A stretch of DNA of 64,000 nt from Lachnospiraceae bacterium (GTDB lineage: Bacteria; Bacillota; Clostridia; Lachnospirales; Lachnospiraceae): the NCBI GenBank assembly GCA_016287095.1, contig JAEEVK010000004.1, positions 1-64,000 of the forward strand. Reading direction: 5' to 3'. The notes beneath the pieces are model-generated. The model did no database searches and had not been told where the DNA came from. It saw only the letters and a list, made by a program, of their open reading frames with translations. Positions 34,495 through 43,897 of the stretch are shown piece by piece. Position 1 is the first letter of the stretch. Every line of letters begins with the position of its first letter. A program made the position numbers and the translations under genes.

Positions 34495-35466
34495 TTACTT
34501 GTTGAAATCTATGTCAATGTCACCTGTTGAAGTGTGAACATATACTGAATTATCTGTATTTCTTTCTCTTACAAGGTTGTCTTCATACTCATCTTTTCCA
34601 ATCCTGATATCACCTGTTGAACTGTGGAGATCGAAACTGTAATCAGCCTCGTCACCCTTTAAGCCTAACTCAACTTCGCCTGTTGAAACCGAAATCTTTA
34701 CTTTACCGATCTCCGAGTTATTAACTTTAACATCTGAAGTGCTGCCTTCAACTTCAAATCTGCCAAGTGTATCATCGATAAGTTCTACATCACCTGTTGA
34801 AGTATCAACATAAAGCTTTTCTGAAACAGAAGAGTTGATAAGTCTTGTCTCGCCGGTAGATGTGTTTGCACTGATTGATACTGACTTTATATTATCAACT
34901 GTGATATCACCGGTAGATGTTAAGATATCTACATAACCTAATGAACCACGGGTTATCTTGATGTCACCTGTGCTGGACTTCACTTCACCTTCGAAGTTCA
35001 TGTCTGTGACGGTTATATCACCTGTTGAGGTCTTAACTTTGAAATCTGTAGCATCTGCATAAGGTGTTGTGATGGTGATATAAGGGTTATTATCATCAAA
35101 ATCCATAAATGTGAAGTCAAAAAATGTAATTCCGTTATCTTCTGTAGTATTGATATCAAGAACTCCGTTGTTGTTTGATATCTCAGGAATGCTGTCTTCA
35201 GGAACGAAGTAAGTTACTGAATAACCGTCACCCTTCCGGATATTAATATCAATAGTGCTTGAATCCACGATTATTTTTTTGAATGCTTCTGAATCATTAT
35301 AGTTGATTGTTTTTGTTACGTAATCATTGTCTGCTTTTGTTGTTACTTTAAAATTCTTAATCTTAAAACGCCATGAGCCGCCGTTTGCGGTGCCTACTGC
35401 TGCGAGTCCGAGACCGCTTATCATTAATACTGTTGCTATAATTAACCAGATCTTTGATCCTTTCAT
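34495..35466 (-). CDS. DUF4097 family beta-repeat membrane protein
   Basis: 323 aa from the ATG at 35466 (GGAGG ten bases before). The track's 35511 start has no usable site and overlaps the previous gene's end closely. One membrane helix (IWLIIATVLMISGLGLAAVG) is followed by an outside beta-solenoid-like region built from short repeats around the STGDI/STGEV/STSDV motif (at least eight copies between residues 140 and 320). The family usually accompanies DUF1700 and PadR proteins, as here, and is thought to take part in envelope stress sensing; its molecular role is unknown. Confidence 0.9.
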   Translation of the reverse strand: MKGSKIWLIIATVLMISGLGLAAVGTANGGSWRFKIKNFKVTTKADNDYVTKTINYNDSEAFKKIIVDSSTIDINIRKGDGYSVTYFVPEDSIPEISNNNGVLDINTTEDNGITFFDFTFMDFDDNNPYITITTPYADATDFKVKTSTGDITVTDMNFEGEVKSSTGDIKITRGSLGYVDILTSTGDITVDNIKSVSISANTSTGETRLINSSVSEKLYVDTSTGDVELIDDTLGRFEVEGSTSDVKVNNSEIGKVKISVSTGEVELGLKGDEADYSFDLHSSTGDIRIGKDEYEDNLVRERNTDNSVYVHTSTGDIDIDFNK

Positions 35467-35518
35467 TTCTTTTTTCCTCCGTGTAAATATTTTACTGTTG
35501 TTGTTTTCCATCCTTGGA

Positions 35519-36115
35519 TTACTGATTCATTTTCTTCATTGCATGTCGGCGGGCCATCTTTCTGATTATGCCGGAAATCATCTTTACCATAAGCTTTGCG
35601 AGAAGTGATGTAAGGAGCATGAACATGATGCCAAGTCCACAGATAAATAATCCTGAGCCCATTACGATAAGCTTCTGTGCGAAACCGGGTGAAACAAGTC
35701 CTATAACAGTTGTTGCCAAACCGGCTGCGATACATGCCACACCTGCTACTCCGAAAGCAAATACAACGGAGCCGATAACGATGATGAATGAAAGAAAGAT
35801 TATTACTGCTGCTATCGCAAGAGGTATGGCTATAGGTGAAGCGAATATCCCGAGTATCGCCAGCCATACGATGGAACCGAAGCCCTTCGTGGTTTTCTTT
35901 TCCTGCTGTTCTTCGATCTTTCTCTCGGTAGTCTGAGCAATTATCTGTCTCGCTACCTCCTTAGGTGTACCGAGATGTACACACACATCACCTTCCGGCG
36001 GAAGATTTAAATCATCAATATACTCACTGTAATACTCCAGTGCATCGAGCCTGTCATCATCGGTTAAGTGTCTCAGCCGATATTCGAGCTCTTGCATAAA
36101 TGCCTGCTTATTCAT
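35519..36115 (-). CDS. DUF1700 (HAAS) domain membrane protein
   Basis: 198 aa. The N-terminal 45 residues are the helical DUF1700 domain (MNKQAFMQELEYRLRHLTDD, DALEYYSEYIDD). Three or four alanine- and glycine-rich membrane helices occupy about 75-180, followed by a basic tail. It stands between PadR and DUF4097, the classical three-gene set in which PadR controls an envelope-signalling pair. It is 48 nt after padR. Confidence 0.9.
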   Translation of the reverse strand: MNKQAFMQELEYRLRHLTDDDRLDALEYYSEYIDDLNLPPEGDVCVHLGTPKEVARQIIAQTTERKIEEQQEKKTTKGFGSIVWLAILGIFASPIAIPLAIAAVIIFLSFIIVIGSVVFAFGVAGVACIAAGLATTVIGLVSPGFAQKLIVMGSGLFICGLGIMFMLLTSLLAKLMVKMISGIIRKMARRHAMKKMNQ

Positions 36116-36163
36116 TTAAGCTTTTCCTCCTTGAATTATGTTTTGTTATTAGAGTTATTTTTA

Positions 36164-36499
36164 TCATTGGTTGATGGGGTTGGTTAACAAATTCATACCG
36201 CCCAGCAATGCGTCGATTTTTTCTTTGTAGGATATCCATTCGGTTTTAAAGAAGTTTAACTGTTCTTTTCCGGGAGGTGTTATCCTGTAATATCTTCGGT
36301 TTCGTCCCTGATAGGGCACATCGTATGTTTCCAGCAGACCTGACTTTTGTAATCGTCTTAGCACCGGATAAAGTGTTGACTCGGAGATGTCGACCACATC
36401 CATGACCCTCTGTGTCAGTGTGTATCCGTAAACATCTTCCTTTTCAACAACTCCCAGTACACAAGCATCAAGTAGCGGAGCCGTTAACTGATAAGTCAT
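36164..36499 (-). CDS. PadR family transcriptional regulator
   Basis: 111 aa, the short PadR type. The winged helix is LLDACVLGVVEKEDVYGYTL, TQRVMDVVDISESTLYPVLR, RLQKSGLLETY, with the wing YQGRNRRYYRITPPGKEQL. It probably represses its own operon through the palindromes over the promoter at 36609-36648. Three 9-bp direct repeats (TGTAATTAA, TGTAATTAA, TGTAATTCA) lie in the leader at 36532-36558. Confidence 0.93.
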   Translation of the reverse strand: MTYQLTAPLLDACVLGVVEKEDVYGYTLTQRVMDVVDISESTLYPVLRRLQKSGLLETYDVPYQGRNRRYYRITPPGKEQLNFFKTEWISYKEKIDALLGGMNLLTNPINQ

Positions 36500-36608
36500 T
36501 TTTTGTCCTTTCTGCAGGTAACCCTGCTATTTGTAATTAATGTAATTAATGTAATTCATATAATTGATTATTTTAGATATAGTATTTATAACTCATATAA
36601 TATCTTGT

Positions 36609-36648
36609 CGACGTATAATACTATACGACGTATAATATTATTTGTCAA
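36609..36648 (-). promoter_or_regulatory. Promoter and operators of the padR operon
   Basis: On the minus strand TTGACA (36648-36643), a 17-bp spacer and TATAGT (36625-36620). The dyad TATACG-A-CGTATA (36622-36634) covers the -10 box, and the half-site CGACGTATA is repeated 17 bp away (36609-36617 and 36626-36634), giving a probable autoregulatory operator. Confidence 0.75.
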
Positions 36649-36697
36649 GCATTATTTTTAAAATTTTTAAAAAAATATTTAAAAACACCGGAAACCC

Positions 36698-36726
36698 TTG
36701 AAAATACGAGGTTCTTGGAGTATAAT
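36698..36726 (+). promoter_or_regulatory. Promoter of the CDF transporter gene
   Basis: TTGAAA (36698-36703), 17-bp spacer, TATAAT (36721-36726). Confidence 0.8.
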
Positions 36727-36752
36727 ATTCATTAATTTCATTTGGCTGAGGC

Positions 36753-37913
36753 ATGAAAATGACAAATTTATTAGAAAAAATATTCATAAAAGATAAAAAG
36801 GACCGGTCAGCATATGGAGTGTTAGCAGGTCTGGTCGGTATTATCTGCAATGTTTTTTTATTTGCGGGTAAGCTTATCATAGGTCTGATCATAAACTCTT
36901 CGGCGGTTATGACCGACAGCTTCAATAACCTGTCTGATGCGGCTTCGTCTGTTATTAGCCTTATAGGTGCAAAGCTTGCAGCAAAGCCGGCAGACAAGGA
37001 GCATCCATTTGGTCATGGCAGATATGAATATATTGTTGCTCTGATAGTTTCCTTCATTATATTAGAGGTTGGCATATCCTGTTTTAAAACCTCTTTAGAA
37101 AAAATATTTCATCCCGAGGATCTGAATATCTCGCTGATAGCCCTAATCATACTTATCGTTTCGGTCTTTGTAAAAATCTGGCTGTCCCTGTTTAACAGAA
37201 AGCTTGGTAAAAAGATTGATTCTAAAGTACTCCTTGCTACGGCAAGGGATGCCATGGGAGATGTTTTTGTTACATCAGCCACTATTGTTTCTTTATTGAT
37301 ATACAGATTCCTTGGCTGGAATGTGGACGGTTACATGGGTTGTCTGGTAGCTGTCATGGTATTCCTTGCAGGTATAAGTGTAACAAGGGATACCATCGAA
37401 CCTCTTTTGGGCGAGGCTGTACCCGAAGACTTATATAAGGAAATATGTGAAAAGATATGCTCATATGAGGGTATAGAGGGAACACACGATCTGATAGTCC
37501 ACAGCTATGGACCGACCAGGCGTATGGCATCGGTTCATGCAGAGATAAAAAATACTCTTTCGATAGAAACCGCACATGAGATAGTGGACAGGATAGAGCA
37601 GGACGTACTCCGGGATCTGAATATTTTCCTGGTCATACATATGGACCCTATAGATACGGATAACGAAGCAGTTCAGAACACCAGAAAAATAATCTCGGAT
37701 GCCGTAAAAGAAAAAGATCCGTCAGCATCCATACATGATTTCCGTATGGTAAGCGGAACGGATCAGATAAATCTTATTTTTGATCTGGTACTTCCTTATT
37801 CATATAAGAAGGAAGAATGCAGGAAGTTTACCGATGATCTTGAAGGAAAGCTTAAAAAGATTGATCAGCGATATAACTGTGTGATCACCGTGGAGCATTC
37901 ATATGTAAATTAA
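36753..37913 (+). CDS. Cation diffusion facilitator family transporter
   Basis: 386 aa. Exports divalent metal ions (Zn, Fe, Mn or Co) across the membrane against protons. Six helices lie between residues about 20 and 215. The metal-site residues are in MTDSFNNLSDAASSV and HPFGHGRYEY (second helix and loop, about residue 86), and again in ATARDAMGDVFVTSA. The C-terminal cytoplasmic dimerisation domain has the HDLIVHSYGPTRRMASVHAEI segment. It lacks the long His loop of zinc-specific members, so the metal cannot be named. It is transcribed alone, divergent from padR. Confidence 0.92.
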   Translation: MKMTNLLEKIFIKDKKDRSAYGVLAGLVGIICNVFLFAGKLIIGLIINSSAVMTDSFNNLSDAASSVISLIGAKLAAKPADKEHPFGHGRYEYIVALIVSFIILEVGISCFKTSLEKIFHPEDLNISLIALIILIVSVFVKIWLSLFNRKLGKKIDSKVLLATARDAMGDVFVTSATIVSLLIYRFLGWNVDGYMGCLVAVMVFLAGISVTRDTIEPLLGEAVPEDLYKEICEKICSYEGIEGTHDLIVHSYGPTRRMASVHAEIKNTLSIETAHEIVDRIEQDVLRDLNIFLVIHMDPIDTDNEAVQNTRKIISDAVKEKDPSASIHDFRMVSGTDQINLIFDLVLPYSYKKEECRKFTDDLEGKLKKIDQRYNCVITVEHSYVN

Positions 37914-37920
37914 TGAATTT

Positions 37921-39702
37921 TTATGGAGCTATATATTTCATATGCCAGGTTATTTCAGTGCCATACCTTAAGTTCTTGTAGATTTTATTGTCGGTAGCGG
38001 TCTTTAAAAATTTTATATACTCATCCGTATCCGCATTATCCGGCTCCAGGATCTTTAGTCTTGTATCTTCTGCAAGATAAATACTCGGTTTAGAATAATC
38101 TATACTGCTGTTATATAGGTAGCCTGTTTCAGAATAGGTAGTTGCATTCGGATAGAAAAATGCCGCATAATCATGGATATTGCTCTGAAGAACATTATCC
38201 GTATAGATTATCAGGTTAAATTCATCTGTGTTTTTCAATCCGTTTTCTTTTAGGGTTTCGTCTATATAGTCTATCGCATACTTCATGGGCTGGATAAAAC
38301 CAAAGTATTTAAATGACCTGTGGGGCTGCATAAAATTAAACAAACCTGTCGCAAAAAAGAATATGATAAGTATAACCTGAATGGGCTGGCTGATAGTCAG
38401 CTCATGTTTTTTTAGGAAATTAACTATGGCTATAAAGATACAGATAACAAGTACCGGGATCACTACCATGTTTCTTTGCATAAGCCATGCTTTATCATAT
38501 GCTGTATAGCCGGTCATATAATCCGAGAAAAATACCACACCTAAAACCCAGAGCGATACCAGTATATCTGCGATCTTTAATCTTAAAGTTACGGAAAGCA
38601 GCATATACAATATTACAGCTCCGGCAAAAAGCCCCAGGAAACGGACATTTGCATCTGTAAAGAACTCTTTCCATGTAGTTAATGCGGTTTTCACTAAAGA
38701 AGTATTTTCTCTGAATTCTGTGAGCCTGTCCGACCGTCCTGAGATATAGGTTGCAATAAAGAAGACCAGAATATTGGCGGCACATCCGAAACAGGCATAT
38801 GAGATTGATTTAATATCTCCGGTTTGGTTTTTTATTATATCAGATTTATCGGTTTTAATCTTAATGGCATAAAGACAAAGGAATACCAATAATAAACCTA
38901 ATGAAGCCAGTACCGGCGTATATGAATCCGCCATCAGACACCCGACATACGAAACCGCCATTATTGATAAAATGTCCGGCTCCATTGTAAGTTTCAGGAA
39001 AAGTCCTATCCCAAGCATTGTAAGCGCAACTGGAGTTATCGCCTGTTCAAAATTCATATAGTATTCTGTTATAAACGGAAATGCAAGAAATGCAAAACAG
39101 GGAAGAAGAGCATATTCTTCTTTTAAGGAATTCTTTTTAAGCCATGCTCTTAAATTAATAAACAGTACAGTTAACCCGATGAGGAACATGATTCCAAAAC
39201 CGGCATGAGCTGTCCATATGCTGCGCCCGAAGATAAGAGCAGGGATAGCGGCAATTACATATTGTCGGTTAGGATATCCCAGAAATGCTATTCCGGTATA
39301 GTTTAAATCCGCAGAATCAAATGATTTTAATCCTGCTGCCAACTGCTGAGTTGCATCGGGATTTATATCTGAAAAAGAGATATTACCAATAAATATGAAC
39401 AAGAATAATATAAGAAACGAAAATACACCTAATAAAACAAATTTCTTCTTTTTTATATCATTTACTATAGTAAGCCCAACATTGGATAAAAAATACCCTA
39501 CCCAGAAAATACCGGTGAATAACCAAATGTAAGTCGCTAAAACAGAAAAAAAACCACCAACTCCGTAAGCCAGCAATTCCAGTGCAGAAATTACGGAGAA
39601 GTAGGTGATCAACAGCTTTAACGAATGATCATTTATTGAAATATCAAGCTGTTTTGTTTTATTAGGTTTTGTGGGATTCTTAGTTTTCTTATCCATATGC
39701 AT
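37921..39702 (-). CDS. Polytopic membrane protein, possibly GT-C-like glycosyltransferase
   Basis: 593 aa, with about 12 hydrophobic helices from residue 28 to 470 and a C-terminal outside domain of about 120 residues (YTDNVLQSNIHDYAAFFYPN). The layout, with a large first outside loop containing Asp residues (SFDSADLNYTGIAFLGYPNR), resembles GT-C fold glycosyltransferases of the cell envelope, but no decisive motif is visible. The start overlaps the adenine deaminase stop region (3 nt away) and has no Shine-Dalgarno sequence, suggesting translational coupling; ATG 39696 is an alternative. Last gene of GH31-adeC-membrane protein. Confidence 0.6.
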   Translation of the reverse strand: MHMDKKTKNPTKPNKTKQLDISINDHSLKLLITYFSVISALELLAYGVGGFFSVLATYIWLFTGIFWVGYFLSNVGLTIVNDIKKKKFVLLGVFSFLILFLFIFIGNISFSDINPDATQQLAAGLKSFDSADLNYTGIAFLGYPNRQYVIAAIPALIFGRSIWTAHAGFGIMFLIGLTVLFINLRAWLKKNSLKEEYALLPCFAFLAFPFITEYYMNFEQAITPVALTMLGIGLFLKLTMEPDILSIMAVSYVGCLMADSYTPVLASLGLLLVFLCLYAIKIKTDKSDIIKNQTGDIKSISYACFGCAANILVFFIATYISGRSDRLTEFRENTSLVKTALTTWKEFFTDANVRFLGLFAGAVILYMLLSVTLRLKIADILVSLWVLGVVFFSDYMTGYTAYDKAWLMQRNMVVIPVLVICIFIAIVNFLKKHELTISQPIQVILIIFFFATGLFNFMQPHRSFKYFGFIQPMKYAIDYIDETLKENGLKNTDEFNLIIYTDNVLQSNIHDYAAFFYPNATTYSETGYLYNSSIDYSKPSIYLAEDTRLKILEPDNADTDEYIKFLKTATDNKIYKNLRYGTEITWHMKYIAP

Positions 39703-39704
39703 AA

Positions 39705-41456
39705 TTAATTTAATTCTATCGTAACAGGTTTAAACTTACGCACATCAAAAAGTCCGTTGTCTGTGATCTTTAGTTCCGGGATTACCGGAAGAGCCATAAA
39801 ACACAGTGTCATAAACGGATCCGCATGATCATTGATATGCAGCCTCTCACGGGCTAGTATTTCCAGCTCCCTTAAAGCATCTGCAACTTCTTTTCCGGGT
39901 CGGTCTGTCATAAGTCCCGCTATCTCATGACGAAAACTGCCCAGTACCTCTCCTTTTGATACTACTACCATACCGCCGCCCATTTCGATCAGCTTGTTTA
40001 TGGCAATCACCATATCATTGTCATCATCTCCGGCTACTATGAAATTATGTGAATCATGAGCAACACTGGTAGCGATCGCACCGCCGCTCAGCCCGAAGCC
40101 TTCCAACAGTCCCAGACCCACGGTACCCTTGCCGTGATGACGTTCTACTACAGCAATCTTAACTATATCCTGTTCATCTCTTATCCATCTGCCCTGTTGA
40201 TCAGTCTTTACTTTGGCAGAACCGACCTCTGTAACTACAGAGTAAGGTATAAGCTTTATCGTCCTTGCGATATCGGAGCTCACCGTAAGTTCAAGTCTTG
40301 ATATGGAAAAATCCTTCACATTCACTTTTCCGCTAACTTTTTTAGGTTCAATATGCTTATCCGCAGCCAGATATTTCCCATCTTCTGCTACCGTTTTTCC
40401 ACCTATCCAAACCTTACGGATCCTGATATCCTCTAAGCTGTCAAATAATATAAGATCAGCTCTGTATCCCGGTGCCACCGCACCTCTGTCATTTAACCCA
40501 AAACAGATTGCAGCGTTTATCGTAGCCATACGTATTGCACTAAGAGGATCAAGACCATTTGCAACAGCGAGTCGCACATTATTATCTATGTGTCCTTCAT
40601 TTACCAGACTGGCTGCCTGCCTGTCATCAGTACAGAACAGACAAAATCTTTCATTTTTCTCATTTATACCCGGCAGTAACCTTATCACATCGTGGCAGCT
40701 TGTCCCCTGCCTCAGCATAACATATATCCCCCTGCGGGTCCGGTCCTTAAGATCCTCAGGAGTAGTACATTCATGGTCATCACGGATACCTGCAGCTGCG
40801 TATGCATCCAGTCTTGCACCCCTTAGGTCCGGACTGTGGCCATCCACTATTTTTTTAGCATTACGGGCTACCATTAGCTTGTTTAATATCTCATCATCTG
40901 CAGAAATAACTCCCGGAAAATTCATCAGTTCACCCAGACCCAGGACACGTGGATTATCTATAAGTTCAGCGATTTCCTTAGATGTTAATACCGCCCCGGC
41001 ATTTTCAAAAGGAGTTGCAGGAACGCAGGATGGGAACTGAAAAAACACCTGTAATGCTATATCTTCTGAACTTTCAAGCATATAGTCAAATCCGTCAAGC
41101 CCGCATACATTACATATCTCATGAGGATCTGCTATAACGGTAGTTGTCCCGTGAGGCACTACCAGACGCGAAAACTCTGCCGGAGAAACATGGCTTGATT
41201 CAATATGTACATGCCCATCTATAAATCCCGGAGCTATATAAGCACCTTTAACATCTATCTCTTCAGCTGCTTTCGGGAAATCTGCTTTACCATATCCTGC
41301 AATAACTCCCTCTGTGATCAGGATATCGGATTCAAACACTTCTTTATTGAATACATCGATGACCTTGCAGTTTTTTAAACACAGGTCAGCCGCTTCCCTT
41401 CCCATAGCAACATCTATCACATGTTTCAGACTCTTTTTATCCATAGCTTCACACAC
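39705..41456 (-). CDS. ade: Adenine deaminase
   Basis: Deaminates adenine to hypoxanthine in purine salvage. 583 aa, amidohydrolase fold. Metal ligands are in GFIDGHVHIESSH (about residue 80), and PHGTTTVIADPHEICNVCG, FCTDDRQAASLVNEGHID and HDSHNFIVAGDDDNDM are signature segments of the Ade family. It is 5 nt downstream of the GH31 gene stop and in the same operon. The function does not obviously fit its neighbours. The first residues (MCEAMDKKS) give two possible starts 12 nt apart. Confidence 0.95.
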   Translation of the reverse strand: MCEAMDKKSLKHVIDVAMGREAADLCLKNCKVIDVFNKEVFESDILITEGVIAGYGKADFPKAAEEIDVKGAYIAPGFIDGHVHIESSHVSPAEFSRLVVPHGTTTVIADPHEICNVCGLDGFDYMLESSEDIALQVFFQFPSCVPATPFENAGAVLTSKEIAELIDNPRVLGLGELMNFPGVISADDEILNKLMVARNAKKIVDGHSPDLRGARLDAYAAAGIRDDHECTTPEDLKDRTRRGIYVMLRQGTSCHDVIRLLPGINEKNERFCLFCTDDRQAASLVNEGHIDNNVRLAVANGLDPLSAIRMATINAAICFGLNDRGAVAPGYRADLILFDSLEDIRIRKVWIGGKTVAEDGKYLAADKHIEPKKVSGKVNVKDFSISRLELTVSSDIARTIKLIPYSVVTEVGSAKVKTDQQGRWIRDEQDIVKIAVVERHHGKGTVGLGLLEGFGLSGGAIATSVAHDSHNFIVAGDDDNDMVIAINKLIEMGGGMVVVSKGEVLGSFRHEIAGLMTDRPGKEVADALRELEILARERLHINDHADPFMTLCFMALPVIPELKITDNGLFDVRKFKPVTIELN

Positions 41457-41461
41457 TCTGT

Positions 41462-43786
41462 TTATTTAATGACCGTAAGCTTGTACTCACCCTTTTCGTA
41501 TCCGTACCCGTCACCGGCATCCTCGTAGAATTCATAACCCTTGGTCACATTTCCGAATCTCTTAAACTCTATCTCATCATTCTGCTCTTCGGTAGAAAGA
41601 GCTGCTGCCCTCATGGGGATGATACTTCCGTCCTTAACAAAGAAGGGAATGATATCAAGAGGAGCAGATACCGTTACCGTTTTTCCGCCTTCGTATTTTT
41701 CTCCGGTATAGAAATCAAACCAGTCACATCCGGCAGGAAGATATACGGACCTTTGTTTTTCTGCCGCAATCAAGGATTCACCATTTTCATCATAATACAT
41801 TGCGTCAAGCACAGGACATACCATGATCGACTCACCAAACATAAACTGATCAGTGATGCCCCAGGTATTTTTATCATCAGCAAAATCGAATGCCAGCCAC
41901 CTGATAAGGGAAGCATCCTTTAACCAAACCTTACCTGCTTCCGAATAAATATATGGCATGAGCCTGTATCTCAGTCTATTTGCCTTGAGCAGAGCATCAT
42001 AAAACTCACCCTTGAAAGTCCAGAGCTCACGTCTAACGTCTGTACCATGTGCCCGGAACATCGGAAGAAATGCAGAATACTGATACCAACGGGTATATAA
42101 TTCACAGTAGCCCTTATTATCTGCAGTATCATCATATTTTCCGTCCCAGTACCAGTTGATACCGTGTTTTACGAAAAATGCACCGATATCATTTGTCCAG
42201 AAAGGAATGCCTGATGCTGAGAAATGCAGACCGATGGCTACCTGATTTTTCAAAGTATCCCAGCTTGCATCTGTATCGCCGGACCACATAATGGTTCCGT
42301 ACCTCTGCTGTCCTGTATATGCACTACGTGTAAGATTGCAGACACGCTTCTCCTTATACTGAGAGTCCTTATCTGCAGCCTCTTCCATAGCCTTTCTCTG
42401 GTTTTCATAGATACCCATGGCGTGGTAAAGAGGGAAGCTGTTGCAGTATTCATAAGTCATACGCAAGCCTGCTTCATCCAGGTATTCCTTATATAAAACT
42501 CCCTCTTCGGGTCTTACCAGATGGTTCCATTCCGGCGTAAAGGGCTCACTGCTGTCGCACCACCATGCATCAGTTCCGTATGAAAAATGAGTTCTCTTTA
42601 ACTGATCAAAATAGAGCTCTCTTGCTTCCTTTTTAAATGCATCATAACAGGTATTTGCCGGAAGGAAAAGATTCTTTTCAGCAAACTCCTTATGATTTTC
42701 TGTATTCCCTGCCATGGTAGGCCAGATGGAAATCATAAAATGTACATGATCATCATGCATTTTTTCAATCATACCCTTAGGATCGGGGAAACGGGATTCA
42801 TCGTAAGACTTCTGTCCCCACTGATTATCCGGCCAGCTGAGCCAGTCAAGTACCAGACAGTCCATACCGATGCCAAGCTCACGGGACTTCTTAACTGTTG
42901 CCAGGATCTCTTCTTGGGTTTCGTATCTTTCCTGGGACTGCACATAACCAAACGCCCACTTAGGCAGGAGTGCTGCCTTGCCTGTAAGGAAACGGTATCC
43001 TGAAATCACTTCATTCATATCCGCCTTATTGTCGGCAGTCACACCTGCTATGAAATAATAATCCAGCTCCTGATCGGCTTCGGTATAAATATATGTTCCG
43101 TTCTGATTATCGTTAAAAATTAAAGGGCTATAGGTGTCAACCAGAATACCGTATCCGTTTGTGGAAACAAACATCGGGACAGCTATCTTACGGTTACCCT
43201 GATGGATATAAAGAGTCTTGCCGCGTAAGGAAGCAAAGCCCTTCTCCTGCTGGCCGAGGCCAAAAAGTGCCTCATCCCCCAGTTCAAAATTAAATCGTAT
43301 ATGATAGCTCTTACCTGTAGAAACCTTAAACGGATCCTCCAACACTTCCTTTTTACCGTCCGCAGTTTCAATAATCCTGGTCTTCTGAGGCACACCTGCC
43401 AGACGCAGGCTTTCAAACTCCTCAAATTCCTTGGCATCTATATCTCTTTCTTTGAATAACAGTTTTTTATTAACACTATTCCCGCTCTTTGAATAATAAG
43501 ATACCGCACCGGTCTCCTTATTAACACTTACTCTTAATCTATTAAGACATAATTCTATACTATTATCATTTTCTGTATAATCCCAATCTCCAAAGGACTC
43601 CTTCATCACAATACCGGGCTTTTCCTTATCAGAAAAACTGTCCTTTATTGTGTATATGACTCTCACAATACCCTCATTCTTAGGCTCTAAAGCCAATATC
43701 CCATGATCAGAATACAAAAATAAGATATTCCCTTTTCTCTCAACCTTCTTTATCTCTCTGCTTTTCGGTTTAAATGGTGTAAGCAT
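41462..43786 (-). CDS. Glycoside hydrolase family 31 (alpha-glucosidase/alpha-xylosidase type)
   Basis: 774 aa, no signal peptide, so intracellular. Layout: N-terminal beta-sandwich (about 1-240), TIM barrel (about 260-600) and C-terminal beta domains. The nucleophile Asp is in DAWWCDSSEPF (about residue 411) and the acid/base Asp in MWSGDTDASWDTL (about 502). DCLVLDWLSWPDNQWG and FRAHGTDVRRELW are GH31 landmarks. The usual alpha-xylosidase KTDFGE motif is absent; the equivalent is YGTDAWWCDS, so specificity is open. GGAGG precedes the ATG. First gene of the operon with ade and a membrane protein. Confidence 0.92.
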   Translation of the reverse strand: MLTPFKPKSREIKKVERKGNILFLYSDHGILALEPKNEGIVRVIYTIKDSFSDKEKPGIVMKESFGDWDYTENDNSIELCLNRLRVSVNKETGAVSYYSKSGNSVNKKLLFKERDIDAKEFEEFESLRLAGVPQKTRIIETADGKKEVLEDPFKVSTGKSYHIRFNFELGDEALFGLGQQEKGFASLRGKTLYIHQGNRKIAVPMFVSTNGYGILVDTYSPLIFNDNQNGTYIYTEADQELDYYFIAGVTADNKADMNEVISGYRFLTGKAALLPKWAFGYVQSQERYETQEEILATVKKSRELGIGMDCLVLDWLSWPDNQWGQKSYDESRFPDPKGMIEKMHDDHVHFMISIWPTMAGNTENHKEFAEKNLFLPANTCYDAFKKEARELYFDQLKRTHFSYGTDAWWCDSSEPFTPEWNHLVRPEEGVLYKEYLDEAGLRMTYEYCNSFPLYHAMGIYENQRKAMEEAADKDSQYKEKRVCNLTRSAYTGQQRYGTIMWSGDTDASWDTLKNQVAIGLHFSASGIPFWTNDIGAFFVKHGINWYWDGKYDDTADNKGYCELYTRWYQYSAFLPMFRAHGTDVRRELWTFKGEFYDALLKANRLRYRLMPYIYSEAGKVWLKDASLIRWLAFDFADDKNTWGITDQFMFGESIMVCPVLDAMYYDENGESLIAAEKQRSVYLPAGCDWFDFYTGEKYEGGKTVTVSAPLDIIPFFVKDGSIIPMRAAALSTEEQNDEIEFKRFGNVTKGYEFYEDAGDGYGYEKGEYKLTVIK

Positions 43787-43804
43787 AAACTCCTCCGTAA
43801 AAAA

Positions 43805-43867
43805 ATAACTGTCAAAAGTATATAACCCCGACAGTTATCATTATATACATATTTACAATATAATCAA
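43805..43867 (-). promoter_or_regulatory. Promoter and leader hairpin of the GH31 operon
   Basis: On the minus strand TTGATT (43867-43862), a 16-bp spacer and TATAAT (43845-43840). It is followed directly by a 9-bp inverted repeat (ATAACTGTC and GACAGTTAT, 43805-43838) with a 16-nt centre, a candidate operator at the transcription start. Confidence 0.6.
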
Positions 43868-43897
43868 TGGATTATAATGCATATTTTATAACGAAAG

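Noticed and set aside
40303-41040. 245-aa plus-strand ORF
   Set aside because: Lies wholly inside the adenine deaminase gene on the opposite strand, which has full family motifs; the ORF product has no domain.
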